Positions 27,709 through 35,385 of a stretch of 64,000 nucleotides of DNA are shown piece by piece; position 1 is the stretch's first letter; every line of letters starts with the position of its first letter. The notes beneath the pieces are model-generated. The model was given only the letters and a program-made list of their open reading frames with translations, searched no databases and was not told where the DNA came from. The DNA comes from Mumia xiangluensis. Lineage in GTDB: Bacteria; Actinomycetota; Actinomycetes; Propionibacteriales; Nocardioidaceae. The position numbers and the translations under genes are program-made. The DNA lies in contig NZ_WJYO01000002.1 of NCBI RefSeq assembly GCF_010994095.1, positions 1 through 64,000 of the forward strand, in the 5' to 3' direction.

Positions 27709-28758
27709 CTAGGGGCGCGGGCTGTCGCGTAGGACGTCGGGGACGTTCTCGGGGAACCACACGCCGACACAGGCCCCGCCCCGGTCGCCGTCGCAGACCT
27801 CGATCTCGCCGCCGTGCGCGTCGACGACGCCCTTGACGATGTAGAGGCCGAGGCCGGTGCCTCCGCGGTCCCCCGACCTCCAGAACCGCGTGAACACACG
27901 TGTCCGGATCTCCTCCGGGATGCCGGGGCCGAAGTCGAACACCTCGAGCGCGACCCCGTCGGGGAACCGGGACGGACGGCGTACGACGACCTCCCGCACG
28001 CCGAGTCCGTGCCGCTGGGCGTTCTCGAGGAGGTTCGTGACGACCTGCGCGAAGCGGTCGGGGTCGACCCAGACCCGCGGGAGGTCGGTCTCCGCGGTGA
28101 CCTCCATCCGCAGGCCGCTCCCGGCGGCGACGTTCTCGAGGATCCGCCGTGTCGCCTCGACGAGGTCGACGGGCTCGGGACGCAGGACCAGGCGACCGGA
28201 GTCGATCCGGGCCGCGTCCAGCAGGTCCGTGATCAGGCGCGACAGCCGGTCGGCGTCGGAGTCGACGGTCTCCAGCATGAGCTGGCGCTGCTGGTCGGAG
28301 AACCGGTCCCAGTTGTTGAGGAGCGTGGCCGTGAAGCCCTTCACGCCGGTCAGGGGCGACCGGAGCTCGTGCGCCACCGTCGCGACGAGGTCGGAGCGGG
28401 CGCGGTCGCGCCTCGCGCGCGACTTCGCCGTCCGCAGGGACACCACGAGCTGACGCACCTGGCCACGGCGCTCGTCTCGCACGAGCGTCGCGGTCACCAG
28501 GAGCTCGACGCCCTCGTGCGTGTGCCAGCTCGACTCCGACAGGCGGGTACGGGTGGACAGGCCGGAGTACGGGCGCATGCAGTCGAACCACGTGTTGCCG
28601 GCCAGGTCGTCGAGCGGCAGCGCGTCGGAGATGTGCATCCCGAGCAGCTTCTCGGCCGGCCGGTCAAGCATGCGTACGGCAGCAGCGTTGACCCGGAAGA
28701 CCGTGCCGTCGGCATCGGCGAGCACCACGCCGTCGGGCAGGAGGTCGACGTCGATCAC
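27709..28758 (-). CDS. Orphan PAS-domain sensor histidine kinase
   Basis: A cytoplasmic two-component sensor, 349 residues, no membrane helix. PAS domain (about 1-115; LLPDGVVLADADGTVFRVN), HisKA with the phospho-acceptor in VAHELRSPLTGVKG (about 130), and HATPase with N-box NLLENAQRHG, G1 DFGPGIPEE and G2 GGTGLGLYIVKG. No response regulator gene is adjacent, so the partner is unknown. GTG at 28758 is chosen because GGAGG precedes it by 6 nt and lies just past the tsnR stop; a GTG at 28815 would force a 46-nt overlap. A kinase between tsnR and pheS also occurs in Streptomyces, so the position is conserved. Confidence 0.88.
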   Translation of the reverse strand: MIDVDLLPDGVVLADADGTVFRVNAAAVRMLDRPAEKLLGMHISDALPLDDLAGNTWFDCMRPYSGLSTRTRLSESSWHTHEGVELLVTATLVRDERRGQVRQLVVSLRTAKSRARRDRARSDLVATVAHELRSPLTGVKGFTATLLNNWDRFSDQQRQLMLETVDSDADRLSRLITDLLDAARIDSGRLVLRPEPVDLVEATRRILENVAAGSGLRMEVTAETDLPRVWVDPDRFAQVVTNLLENAQRHGLGVREVVVRRPSRFPDGVALEVFDFGPGIPEEIRTRVFTRFWRSGDRGGTGLGLYIVKGVVDAHGGEIEVCDGDRGGACVGVWFPENVPDVLRDSPRP

Positions 28759-28769
28759 GGCGGCCTCCG

Positions 28770-29597
28770 TCAGTCCCTCGCCGGATGTGCGGTACGCGCG
28801 GAAGCGTACAGGCACACGGCCGCGGCGGTCGCGAGGTTCAGGCTCTCGGCGCGGCCGAAGATCGGGACGGACACGACCGTGTCCGCCAGGGCGCGGGTGG
28901 GTTCCGGCAGCCCCCAGGCCTCGTTGCCGAACAACCAGGCGGTCGGCCCGTCGAGCAGCCCGCCGCGCTCGGCGTCGAACAGGTCGACGTCAGCGACGCC
29001 GTCGGCGGCCAGCACGCGCAGACCTGCTGCGCGTACGGCGGCGACCGCCGCAGCGGTGTCGCGCTCGACGACCACGTCGAGGTGGAAGATGCTCCCGACG
29101 CTCGCACGGACGGCCTTCGGGTTGTAGGGGTCGACCGAGTCACCCAGCAGCAGGACGGCGTCCGCCCCGGCAGCGTCCGCGCAGCGGATGACGGTGCCGG
29201 CGTTGCCGGGGTCCCGCACCTCCGCGCAGACCGCGAGCAGCCGTGGCACACCGGCGAGGACGTCGGCCAGCGGCCGGTCGAGGTAGTCGCACACGGCGAC
29301 GACGCCCTGCGGCGCCACCGTCTCGCTGATCGCGGCCACCACCTCGTCGTCGACGACGTGCCAGAGAGCTCCGGCAGCCGCGACCAGGTCGGGATAGCGC
29401 TGCGTGACGGCCGCGGTCGCGTAGACGTCGTGGACCAGCCCGGGGCGTCGCGAGGCCAGCTCGAGCGCCTCCCGCACGGCCTGCGGGCCCTCCGCCAGGA
29501 ACGCGCGCTCCTTCTCCCGGAAACGCCGCGTGGCGAGCCGCCGAGCAGCCTTCACCCGCCCCGTACGGGGGGTGAGGACGTGCTCAGGACTCGCCAC
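28770..29597 (-). CDS. SpoU/TrmH-family RNA methyltransferase (TsnR-like)
   Basis: A 2'-O-ribose methyltransferase acting on rRNA or tRNA with S-adenosylmethionine. 275 residues: an N-terminal substrate-binding region (about 1-95), then the knotted SPOUT domain with NAGTVIRCADAAGADAV (motif 1), WLFGNEAWGLP (motif 2) and VPIFGRAESLNLATAAAV (motif 3). The usual assignment of this genomic position is tsnR/rlmB-like; the exact nucleotide cannot be told from sequence. The GTG at 29597 has only a poor ribosome site. It lies 27 bp after rplT and is coupled to the downstream kinase. Confidence 0.87.
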   Translation of the reverse strand: MASPEHVLTPRTGRVKAARRLATRRFREKERAFLAEGPQAVREALELASRRPGLVHDVYATAAVTQRYPDLVAAAGALWHVVDDEVVAAISETVAPQGVVAVCDYLDRPLADVLAGVPRLLAVCAEVRDPGNAGTVIRCADAAGADAVLLLGDSVDPYNPKAVRASVGSIFHLDVVVERDTAAAVAAVRAAGLRVLAADGVADVDLFDAERGGLLDGPTAWLFGNEAWGLPEPTRALADTVVSVPIFGRAESLNLATAAAVCLYASARTAHPARD

Positions 29598-29624
29598 GTG
29601 CGTGTCTACGCGGAAGCAGCCGGA

Positions 29625-30020
29625 TCAGGCGGCGGCGTCCGACGCCTTCGGCTTGTTGACGTCAGCCGGGAGGCTCGCCTTCGCGGTCTCCACCAGCGCG
29701 GCGAACGCGTTCGCGTCGTTGACGGCGAGATCCGCGAGGATCTTGCGGTCGACCTCGACACCAGCAAGGCGCAGGCCCTGGATGAAGCGGTTGTAGGTCA
29801 TCCCGTGCGCGCGGACACCGGCGTTGATGCGGGTGATCCAGAGGCGACGGAAGTCGCCCTTCTTGGCGCGGCGGTCACGGTAGCTGTAGACCAGCGAGTG
29901 GGTGACCTGCTCCTTGGCCTTGCGGTAGAGGCGCGAGCGCTGTCCGCGGTAGCCGGATGCGCGCTCGAGCGTCTCGCGACGCTTCTTCGCTGCGTTGACG
30001 GAACGCTTCACGCGTGCCAT
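29625..30020 (-). CDS. rplT: 50S ribosomal protein L20
   Basis: Binds 23S rRNA early in 50S assembly. 131 residues beginning [15 protein letters not shown], with the family segments [19 protein letters not shown] and [20 protein letters not shown] lies 7 nt before ATG. Third gene of infC-rpmI-rplT. L20 represses this operon in several bacteria by binding the leader or mRNA; the leader here could serve that role. Confidence 0.97.
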   Translation of the reverse strand: MARVKRSVNAAKKRRETLERASGYRGQRSRLYRKAKEQVTHSLVYSYRDRRAKKGDFRRLWITRINAGVRAHGMTYNRFIQGLRLAGVEVDRKILADLAVNDANAFAALVETAKASLPADVNKPKASDAAA

Positions 30021-30082
30021 GGGTTAACTCCTCGTTCGGTAAGTCTCGGGTGCGGCAGATTCTTGACGGCTCAGCGGGCTGG

Positions 30083-30280
30083 TCAGAGACCGAGCATGCG
30101 CTTGACGCGGGGGACGTCGGCCTTCGCGATCGGCTGGTCGCCGTTCTCGAGGCGGGTGCGCGCCGTGTTCGACTTCTGCATCATGTGGGTGCGGCGACGA
30201 CCGTGCTTGTGCACGAGCTTGCCGGTGCCCGTCACCTTGACGCGCTTCTTCATGCCCGAGTTGCGCTTCATCTTCGGCAT
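30083..30280 (-). CDS. rpmI: 50S ribosomal protein L35
   Basis: Small basic 50S protein, 65 residues, MPKMKRNSGMKKRVKVTGTG at the N-terminus and HMMQKSNTARTRL in the middle, typical of L35. ATG at 30280 with GGAGG six bases upstream; the infC stop is one base from the start. A 62-bp gap precedes rplT. Confidence 0.96.
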   Translation of the reverse strand: MPKMKRNSGMKKRVKVTGTGKLVHKHGRRRTHMMQKSNTARTRLENGDQPIAKADVPRVKRMLGL

Positions 30281-30281
30281 C

Positions 30282-30971
30282 TCATGCCTCCATGTCTGGG
30301 TCGATGTTCTCCGAGCGCTTGCGGGGCTTCTTCGCAGAAACCGGCTGCTCGCTCGCCTCGCGCTGCGCCTTCTCGTACGCAGCGTCGGCATCACGCTCGG
30401 CAGCCCGCTCGGCCATTTGGCGATCCTTCGCCTCCTTGGCCTCCACGCGGGCTTCGGACTTCTTCTTGTGGGGTGCGACGACCATCGTCATGTTGCGACC
30501 GTCCTGTCGCGGCGACGCCTCGATGAAGCCGAGCTCCTCGATGTCAGCCGCAAGGCGCTGCAGGAGACGGAAGCCGAGCTCCGGGCGGCTCTGCTCACGA
30601 CCACGGAACATGATCGTGATCTTGACCTTGTCGCCCTGCTTCAGGAACCGCTCGACGTGACCCTTCTTGGTGTCGTAGTCGTGCTGGTCGATCTTCGGCC
30701 GCAGCTTCATCTCTTTGATGATGGTGTGGGTCTGGTTGCGCCGGGACTCGCGCGCCTTCTGGGCGGCCTCGTACTTGAACTTGCCGTAGTCCATCAGGCG
30801 GCACACCGGCGGACGGGCCGTCGGGGCGACCTCGACGAGGTCGAGGTCGGACTCCTGTGCCAGGCGCAGCGCATCGTCGAGTCGGACGATGCCGACCTGT
30901 TCGCCGTTGGGACCGACGAGGCGCACCTCGTTGGCGCGAATGCGGTCGTTGACGCGAAGCTCTGTGGTGAT
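30282..30971 (-). CDS. infC: Translation initiation factor IF-3, starting with an AUC codon
   Basis: Keeps 30S subunits free and proofreads start codons. 229 residues: IF3-N domain (about 1-75; [26 protein letters not shown], here cited in part as [13 protein letters not shown]), linker and IF3-C domain (about 85-165) with [10 protein letters not shown], then a charged tail of about 60 residues. The perfect Shine-Dalgarno AGGAGG (30981-30976) lies 4 nt before ATC at 30971-30969, which aligns with the usual N-terminus (ITTELRVND). No ATG or GTG fits as well; an upstream GTG at 31016 would add 15 residues and ignore the ribosome site. Rare AUU/AUC starts of infC allow IF3 to repress its own translation in E. 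coli; the same is inferred here. Confidence 0.93.
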   Translation of the reverse strand: MTTELRVNDRIRANEVRLVGPNGEQVGIVRLDDALRLAQESDLDLVEVAPTARPPVCRLMDYGKFKYEAAQKARESRRNQTHTIIKEMKLRPKIDQHDYDTKKGHVERFLKQGDKVKITIMFRGREQSRPELGFRLLQRLAADIEELGFIEASPRQDGRNMTMVVAPHKKKSEARVEAKEAKDRQMAERAAERDADAAYEKAQREASEQPVSAKKPRKRSENIDPDMEA

Positions 30972-31021
30972 GGGTCCTCCTGGGTTCGTACTGGTCAGTC
31001 GTCGTGCGACGACCACCAGAG

Positions 31022-31054
31022 ACGAAAAATGGCCTTCGCTTCGAAGCGAAGGCC
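31022..31054 (-). terminator. Intrinsic terminator in the infC leader (attenuator)
   Basis: A perfect 24-bp palindrome, GGCCTTCGCTTC and GAAGCGAAGGCC (31031-31054), is followed on the minus strand by ATTTTTC (31030-31024). This is a classical Rho-independent terminator placed about 50 nt upstream of infC, inside a predicted leader of about 200 nt. A premature stop here would make infC-rpmI-rplT expression depend on antitermination. Confidence 0.7.
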
Positions 31055-31174
31055 ACCGGAACCGCGCACCAGGTGCACGCTGCTCGTCGGTCTCCCCGGG
31101 ACGGGAAGCTCTCAGAGCAGGACCCGACGACCCTCAGATCGCCCAGGTGGGAGTGGACTCCACTTCGACGGCCA

Positions 31175-31180
31175 ACGGTA
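31175..31180 (-). promoter_or_regulatory. Possible -10 box of the infC operon
   Basis: TACCGT on the minus strand, with TTTCGG 18 bp upstream as a poor -35. It would give a start near 31168 and place the leader terminator within the transcript. No gene is seen in 30972-31260, which otherwise holds the leader, its terminator and a CCCGGG-flanked hairpin (31226-31247). Confidence 0.35.
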
Positions 31181-31260
31181 GCAGACGCCCCGCCGAGACC
31201 GAAATCCGGCGGCAACCCCGAGGATCCCGGGTGTTAACAGGCCCGGGCGAGCATGAGCGC

Positions 31261-32307
31261 ATGCTCTACCGCGTCCGCACCACCATCAAGGATCGCCCCG
31301 GTGTCCTGGCCTCTCTGGCACGGTCGTGCGGCGACGCGGGCATCAACATCCTGAGCCTCCAGGTGTTCCCGGCGCACGACGGGGTCACCGACGAGCTCGT
31401 CGTGAGCGTCGGGCCGACCTGGACGGAGGTCCGGGTGCACGAGCTCGTCCTGGCCGCCGGCGGCGAGCAGGTGAGCGTGACGCGGTGCACGGCGCGCTCG
31501 CTCCACGACGCCCCCACGAGCTATCTGCAGGCCGTGACCAGGGTGGCTGCGGGGCGTACCCGGCTCGTCGACGAGCTCACGCGCCTGCTCGAGACGGACC
31601 CGCCGGACGTCGCCGACTACGCGGGGCACGACCTGGTCGTGCTGCCGGGCGAGGGCACGATCGCCCGTGCCGTGCCGTTCACGTCCGTCGAGCGCGCCCG
31701 CGCGGAGGCTCTCGTCGAGCTCGTCGGCGTCGTGTCACGAGCGGCGTCGCACAGCCGTACGCCGGCCACGGCGATCGAGCGCTTCAGCGGGCCTGCCGGC
31801 AACGGGTCCGGCGACGGCGAACGCCCCGCGCACGAGGACCCCCACGTCCGCGTCGCCGTTCCGGAGGACACGCCCGCGCTGGTCGACCTCCACGCGCGGT
31901 GCAGCGAGGCCACGCTCTACCGCCGCTATCACGCACCGATGACCGGCGTGATCCACCGGCGGATGGCGCGACGCCTGGCCGCCCCGGTCGACGGTGTCGC
32001 GCTCGTCGCCGAGATTCGCGACGCGGTGGTCGCGCACGCGGTCGCCGCGCCGCTCGACGAGGAGACCCCGCGCACGTGGGAGGTCGGCGCGATCGTCGAG
32101 GACGCCTGGCAGCGACGCGGGGTCGGGACGGCGCTCGTCCGGCACGCCGCCCGGGTCGCCCGGCGGAACGGCGCCGACGAGATCGTCGTCGTCAGCCAGC
32201 CCGGCGACGACGCGGTGCTCAGGACGATCGGCCGGGCGGGTTTCGTGGCCCGGATCGCGCGCGCGGACAACACGGTGCGGATCACCGTCGACGTACGCCT
32301 TTGCTAG
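31261..32307 (+). CDS. ACT domain fused to a GNAT-type acyltransferase domain
   Basis: A 348-residue two-domain protein of unknown substrate. The N-terminal ACT domain (about 1-75; MLYRVRTTIKDRPGVLASLA, then GINILSLQVFP) normally binds amino acids. The C-terminal GNAT N-acetyltransferase domain (about 195-345) shows VRVAVPEDTPALVDLHARCS and the acetyl-CoA loop EDAWQRRGVGTALVRHAAR (R-R-G-V-G-T-A). The region between (80-190) has no domain I recognise. It may be an amino-acid-regulated acetyltransferase, as described for some actinobacterial lysine acetylases with other sensor domains (inference). ATG at 31261; an in-frame GTG at 31231 is possible. Divergent from infC. Confidence 0.75.
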   Translation: MLYRVRTTIKDRPGVLASLARSCGDAGINILSLQVFPAHDGVTDELVVSVGPTWTEVRVHELVLAAGGEQVSVTRCTARSLHDAPTSYLQAVTRVAAGRTRLVDELTRLLETDPPDVADYAGHDLVVLPGEGTIARAVPFTSVERARAEALVELVGVVSRAASHSRTPATAIERFSGPAGNGSGDGERPAHEDPHVRVAVPEDTPALVDLHARCSEATLYRRYHAPMTGVIHRRMARRLAAPVDGVALVAEIRDAVVAHAVAAPLDEETPRTWEVGAIVEDAWQRRGVGTALVRHAARVARRNGADEIVVVSQPGDDAVLRTIGRAGFVARIARADNTVRITVDVRLC

Positions 32308-32353
32308 GCTTCCGCGGTCCCGCCCCCCACGGGTCACAGACCGAGGAGCAGTC

Positions 32354-32650
32354 GTGAGGATCCCCGTTCGCGCCCTGGCCGTCTGCTGTGCCGTGGTCCC
32401 CGTGATCGCCGCGTGCGGCAGCGACCCGATCGACACCGCCCGGCTCGAGCAGCGGATCAAGGTCGGCTACGAGCGCCAGGTCGACGGCACCAGCGTGAAG
32501 TCCGTCACCTGCCCGACGACGATCGAGCGCGAGCCCGGTGTCACGGCGACGTGCCGGCTCACCCTCTCGACAGGGGTCTCGGGCAAGATCGACATCAGGG
32601 TCCGCGACGACCGGCGGATCGAGTGGGAGGTCGCCGGCAAGGTCGGCTGA
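32354..32650 (+). CDS. Small DUF4333-like lipoprotein
   Basis: A 98-residue exported lipoprotein of unknown function. Signal peptide VRIPVRALAVCCAVVPV ends at the lipobox VIAAC (about Cys21). The mature domain is short with two cysteines (SVTCPTTIE and ATCRLTL) that probably form a disulfide, as in the DUF4333 family common in actinobacteria. GTG at 32354 follows AGGAG. Its last codons and stop are repeated just downstream (32653-32670). No clear partner gene nearby. Confidence 0.75.
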   Translation: MRIPVRALAVCCAVVPVIAACGSDPIDTARLEQRIKVGYERQVDGTSVKSVTCPTTIEREPGVTATCRLTLSTGVSGKIDIRVRDDRRIEWEVAGKVG

Positions 32651-32670
32651 AGGCCGGCAAGGTCGGCTGA
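32633..32670. repeat. 18-bp direct duplication of a gene end
   Basis: GCCGGCAAGGTCGGCTGA occurs at 32633-32650 (last five codons plus stop of the lipoprotein gene) and again at 32653-32670. A recent slippage duplication is likely. Confidence 0.8.
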
Positions 32671-32690
32671 GGGCGTCGGCGGGCCGTCGG

Positions 32691-33176
32691 TCAGGACCGC
32701 TTCGACCAGGCCCACGTAGCCCCGACGCCGACCAGGTCGTCGCCGTCGGCGAGGTGCTGGAGGTCTTCGGTCTCGACCACCGCGCGTACGGGCCCGGCGA
32801 GGTCGAGGAGCAACGCCGTCGCCCCCTCGGCGAGCGCGGCGCGCGCAGCCTCCCGCGCCCAGACCGGCACCGGGCGGGCCTCGGGGCGCCACGCACCCAG
32901 GGTCTCCACCGAGCTGAACGCCAGCAGCGCCTTGCGGCCGTCGGCGCCGGTGAGCATCACGGTGGCCATGTCGGCCTCCTTGTCGGTGCCCGGTGTCGCG
33001 TGCTCGCCGAGGACGGCGACGACGGGGACGAGCACCCGTGCCGACCCGAGTGCGACCAGGACCGGACCCAGGTCGCCGCTCGTGTCGTACGCCGTCAGCG
33101 CTGCGGTGAGAGCAGCGTCGGCCGATCCGTCGTCGCCCGGGAACGCGGGTTCTGCGAGTGATGCCACGCTGTCCAC
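32691..33176 (-). CDS. SseB-family protein
   Basis: A 161-residue protein resembling the SseB N-terminal domain: GPVLVALGSARVLVPVVAVLGEH followed by the acidic TDKEADMATVML segment and a GRKALLAFSS strand. No catalytic motif is visible and the function in actinobacteria is unknown; a soluble cytoplasmic protein is expected. The start is uncertain between GTG at 33176 and GTG at 33167; a TAGCGT -10 box (33180-33175) is placed for a leaderless mRNA at 33167. It commonly sits near infC in this group. Confidence 0.75.
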   Translation of the reverse strand: MDSVASLAEPAFPGDDGSADAALTAALTAYDTSGDLGPVLVALGSARVLVPVVAVLGEHATPGTDKEADMATVMLTGADGRKALLAFSSVETLGAWRPEARPVPVWAREAARAALAEGATALLLDLAGPVRAVVETEDLQHLADGDDLVGVGATWAWSKRS

Positions 33177-33220
33177 GCTAGCCGGTGGCTCCGCGGCTCC
33201 CGGGTACGAGGTCCGTGAGG

Positions 33221-33226
33221 CAGACT
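33221..33226 (+). promoter_or_regulatory. -10 box for a leaderless small membrane protein mRNA
   Basis: CAGACT followed by 6 nt and ATG at 33233; the GGAGG immediately touching the ATG is too close to act as a normal Shine-Dalgarno sequence. Confidence 0.4.
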
Positions 33227-33232
33227 GGAGGG

Positions 33233-33682
33233 ATGAACGACGTCATGCTCCTGCCCTGGGCCGTGATCCTGTCCGCGCTGGCGCTGTTCTTCGCGTGGCG
33301 CGCGAGCCGCGCAGGCGACCGGGCAGCCGTCGTACGCCGCCTCGGCTGGGCGCTCGTCCCGTGGGCGTTGTGGATGGTCGGCGCCCTTCGCCTGGTCGTG
33401 CGGATCGCCGACGCCGTCGCCGACTGGGCCGCAGGGTTCGTGTTCCGGCCGAGCGTCTGGCTCGGGATCGTCGTCGGGATCGTCGCCGTCGTGATGATCG
33501 TCGCCGGCACCCGGGCCAAGGGCCGCTCCAAGGCGCGCGCCGAGGTCGGGGGCACGACCGCGCAGCCCGAGGTCAGCGCGTCCAAGCGAGGTGCGGGACG
33601 CAGGTCTGCAACCCCGAAGGCCGCACAGGACGACGACATGTCGGAGATCGAGGACATCCTGCGCCGGCACGGGATCCAGTAG
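33233..33682 (+). CDS. Small conserved membrane protein, function unknown
   Basis: 149 residues with three hydrophobic helices: LLPWAVILSALALFFAW (about 6-22), WALVPWALWMVGALRLVV (about 39-56) and WLGIVVGIVAVVMIVAG (about 76-92). A basic, alanine-rich cytoplasmic tail ends in the acidic helix DDDMSEIEDILRRHGIQ. I do not recognise a named family. The conserved-looking C-terminal helix suggests a protein contact. It is divergent from the SseB-like gene with a 56-bp gap. Confidence 0.72.
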   Translation: MNDVMLLPWAVILSALALFFAWRASRAGDRAAVVRRLGWALVPWALWMVGALRLVVRIADAVADWAAGFVFRPSVWLGIVVGIVAVVMIVAGTRAKGRSKARAEVGGTTAQPEVSASKRGAGRRSATPKAAQDDDMSEIEDILRRHGIQ

Positions 33683-33709
33683 ACCCCGCGCCGGCGCAGC
33701 GGATCCCGG

Positions 33710-34171
33710 TCAGGAGTCGGACTCGAGCATCCGCTCCCGCAGGTACCAGACGGCGTCACGGACCCGCGGCCCGTCGGACGCCGGGATGCCGACCATCATG
33801 ATCCTGCGGTCGTCGCGGGTCTCGAGCGTCGGCCACGGGGCGCCCGCGGTGTAGGCGACGTCCAGCACGTCGGACCACGCCAGGTGGTGGGTCCGGTAGC
33901 CGTTGCGCACATGGATCCCGTCGTCGTCGGCGACCACCCGGCTCCGAGCGATGCCCCACAGCAGCGCGTCGACGAACAGCAGGAACAGCACGAGCGTGCC
34001 GGTCTGCAGCACGGTGAACTCGGAGCGGACCTCGTCGGGGAGCGTCAGGGCGATCGCGAAGAACAGGACCCACAGGCAGGCCCCCGCGACGACGGAGACG
34101 ATCGCCGGCCCCACCGGCCGGAAGACGCGGCGCCCGTCCGGACCGGGACCAGCCTCCGATCCCGAGCTCAC
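33710..34171 (-). CDS. PH-domain membrane protein encoded after hisG
   Basis: 153 residues: two membrane helices (GPAIVSVVAGACLWVLFFAI about 21-40 and LQTGTLVLFLLFVDALLWGI about 54-73) followed by a bacterial PH-like domain (about 80-140; VRNGYRTHHLAWSDVLDVAY). GTG at 34171 overlaps the hisG stop as GTGA, so it is translated with hisG; a membrane protein also follows hisG in mycobacteria. The function is unknown and may be unrelated to histidine. Confidence 0.8.
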   Translation of the reverse strand: MSSGSEAGPGPDGRRVFRPVGPAIVSVVAGACLWVLFFAIALTLPDEVRSEFTVLQTGTLVLFLLFVDALLWGIARSRVVADDDGIHVRNGYRTHHLAWSDVLDVAYTAGAPWPTLETRDDRRIMMVGIPASDGPRVRDAVWYLRERMLESDS

Positions 34172-35013
34172 AGGCGACACGCCAGGATGTCGGTCACGAG
34201 CGTGCCCCGGGCACCGAGCGACCACAGCTCGTCCATCACCTTCTGGGCGGCGTCGCGCGGCACCATCGACCGGACTGCGACCCACCCTTCGCGATGAAGC
34301 GGCGACACCGTCGGCGACTCGATGCCGGGGGTCAGGGCGACGGCCGCCTCGACCTGCTCGACGCGGATGTCGTAGTCCATCATCACGTAGGTCCGCGCGA
34401 CGAGGACGCTCTGCAGGCGCCGCTCGAACACGGCGAACCCCGCCGGCGTCGGTCGGTCCTTCGGTCGGATCACGACGCCCTCGGAGGCGAGGATCGGGGC
34501 ACCGACGATCTCGAGCCCGGCCTGACGCAGCGTCGAGCCGGTCTCGACGACGTCCGCGATCAGGTCGGCGACGCCGAGCCGGACCGACGACTCGACGGCA
34601 CCGTCCAGCCGGATGACCTTCGCGTCGATATCCCGCTCGGCGAGCCAGGCCTTGACGATGCCCGGGTAGGAGGTCGCGATCGTCCGGCCGGCGATCTCGG
34701 CGAGGTCCGCGAGCGTGCCGACGGGTGCGGCGAAGTGGAAGCTCGACGCCCCGAACCCCAGCGAGAGGATCTCGTCGGCGGAGGCTCCGGAGTCGAGGAG
34801 GAGGTCACGGCCCGTGATCCCGATGTCGAGGGTCCCCTCCCCCACGTAGATCGCGATGTCACGCGGACGGAGGTAGAAGAACTCGACGTCGTTCTCGGCG
34901 TCGATGGTGACCAGGTCGCGGCTGCTGCGGCGCTGGCGGTAGCCCGCCTCGACGAGCATCTGGGCGGCGGACTCGGACAGCGAGCCCTTGTTGGGTACGG
35001 CGACTTTCAGCAT
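34168..35013 (-). CDS. hisG: ATP phosphoribosyltransferase (long form)
   Basis: First committed step of histidine synthesis: joins ATP and PRPP. 281 residues, long-form hexameric type. Catalytic lobes run to about 205, with LKVAVPNKGSLSE at the N-terminus and the PRPP region DLIADVVETGSTLRQ (about 150-165); a C-terminal ACT-like regulatory domain (about 210-281) suggests feedback by histidine. ATG at 35013 gives the family N-terminus. HisE is 102 bp upstream and the rest of the pathway is elsewhere. Confidence 0.95.
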   Translation of the reverse strand: MLKVAVPNKGSLSESAAQMLVEAGYRQRRSSRDLVTIDAENDVEFFYLRPRDIAIYVGEGTLDIGITGRDLLLDSGASADEILSLGFGASSFHFAAPVGTLADLAEIAGRTIATSYPGIVKAWLAERDIDAKVIRLDGAVESSVRLGVADLIADVVETGSTLRQAGLEIVGAPILASEGVVIRPKDRPTPAGFAVFERRLQSVLVARTYVMMDYDIRVEQVEAAVALTPGIESPTVSPLHREGWVAVRSMVPRDAAQKVMDELWSLGARGTLVTDILACRL

Positions 35014-35085
35014 GACGGTCTTCCCGGTTCGGATCTGGTCTCGCCGGGGCAACCGTGCCCGGCGGACGTGCTGTAGGGCGAAGGC

Positions 35086-35116
35086 ACGGGCAAGCAGGAC
35101 GGGGCGGCTTGCCCGT
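35086..35116 (-). terminator. Hairpin directly after hisE
   Basis: ACGGGCAAGC (35086-35095) pairs perfectly with GCTTGCCCGT (35107-35116), so the stem starts at the last base of the hisE stop codon. A second hairpin, GCCGGGGC with GCCCGGC, lies at about 35043-35063. No U-tract; it may only reduce readthrough into hisG. Confidence 0.45.
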
Positions 35117-35379
35117 CACAGATGCGCGTAGACGTCCTCCAGCGTGAGTCCCTTGGCCAGCATCATCACCTGCACGTGGTAGAGAAGCTGGCTGAGCTCC
35201 TCGGCCGCCCGCTCGGGCGACTCGTGCTCGGCTGCCATCCACGACTCGGCTGCCTCCTCGACCAGCTTCTTGCCGATCGAGTGGACGCCGCCGTCGAGCT
35301 CTGCGACGGTGCGCGAGCCCTCAGGGCGGGTGGCCGCCTTGTCGCTCAGCTCGGAAAAGAGCGCGTCGAAGGTCTTCAT
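35116..35379 (-). CDS. hisE: Phosphoribosyl-ATP pyrophosphohydrolase
   Basis: Second step of histidine synthesis. 87 residues, all-alpha NTP pyrophosphohydrolase fold with [15 protein letters not shown] and [18 protein letters not shown] carrying the metal-binding acidic residues. Stand-alone HisE is usual in actinobacteria. A TACGCT -10 box (35393-35388) overlaps the ribH stop and lies 8 nt from the ATG, suggesting its own promoter. Confidence 0.94.
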   Translation of the reverse strand: MKTFDALFSELSDKAATRPEGSRTVAELDGGVHSIGKKLVEEAAESWMAAEHESPERAAEELSQLLYHVQVMMLAKGLTLEDVYAHL

Positions 35380-35385
35380 CGAGGC

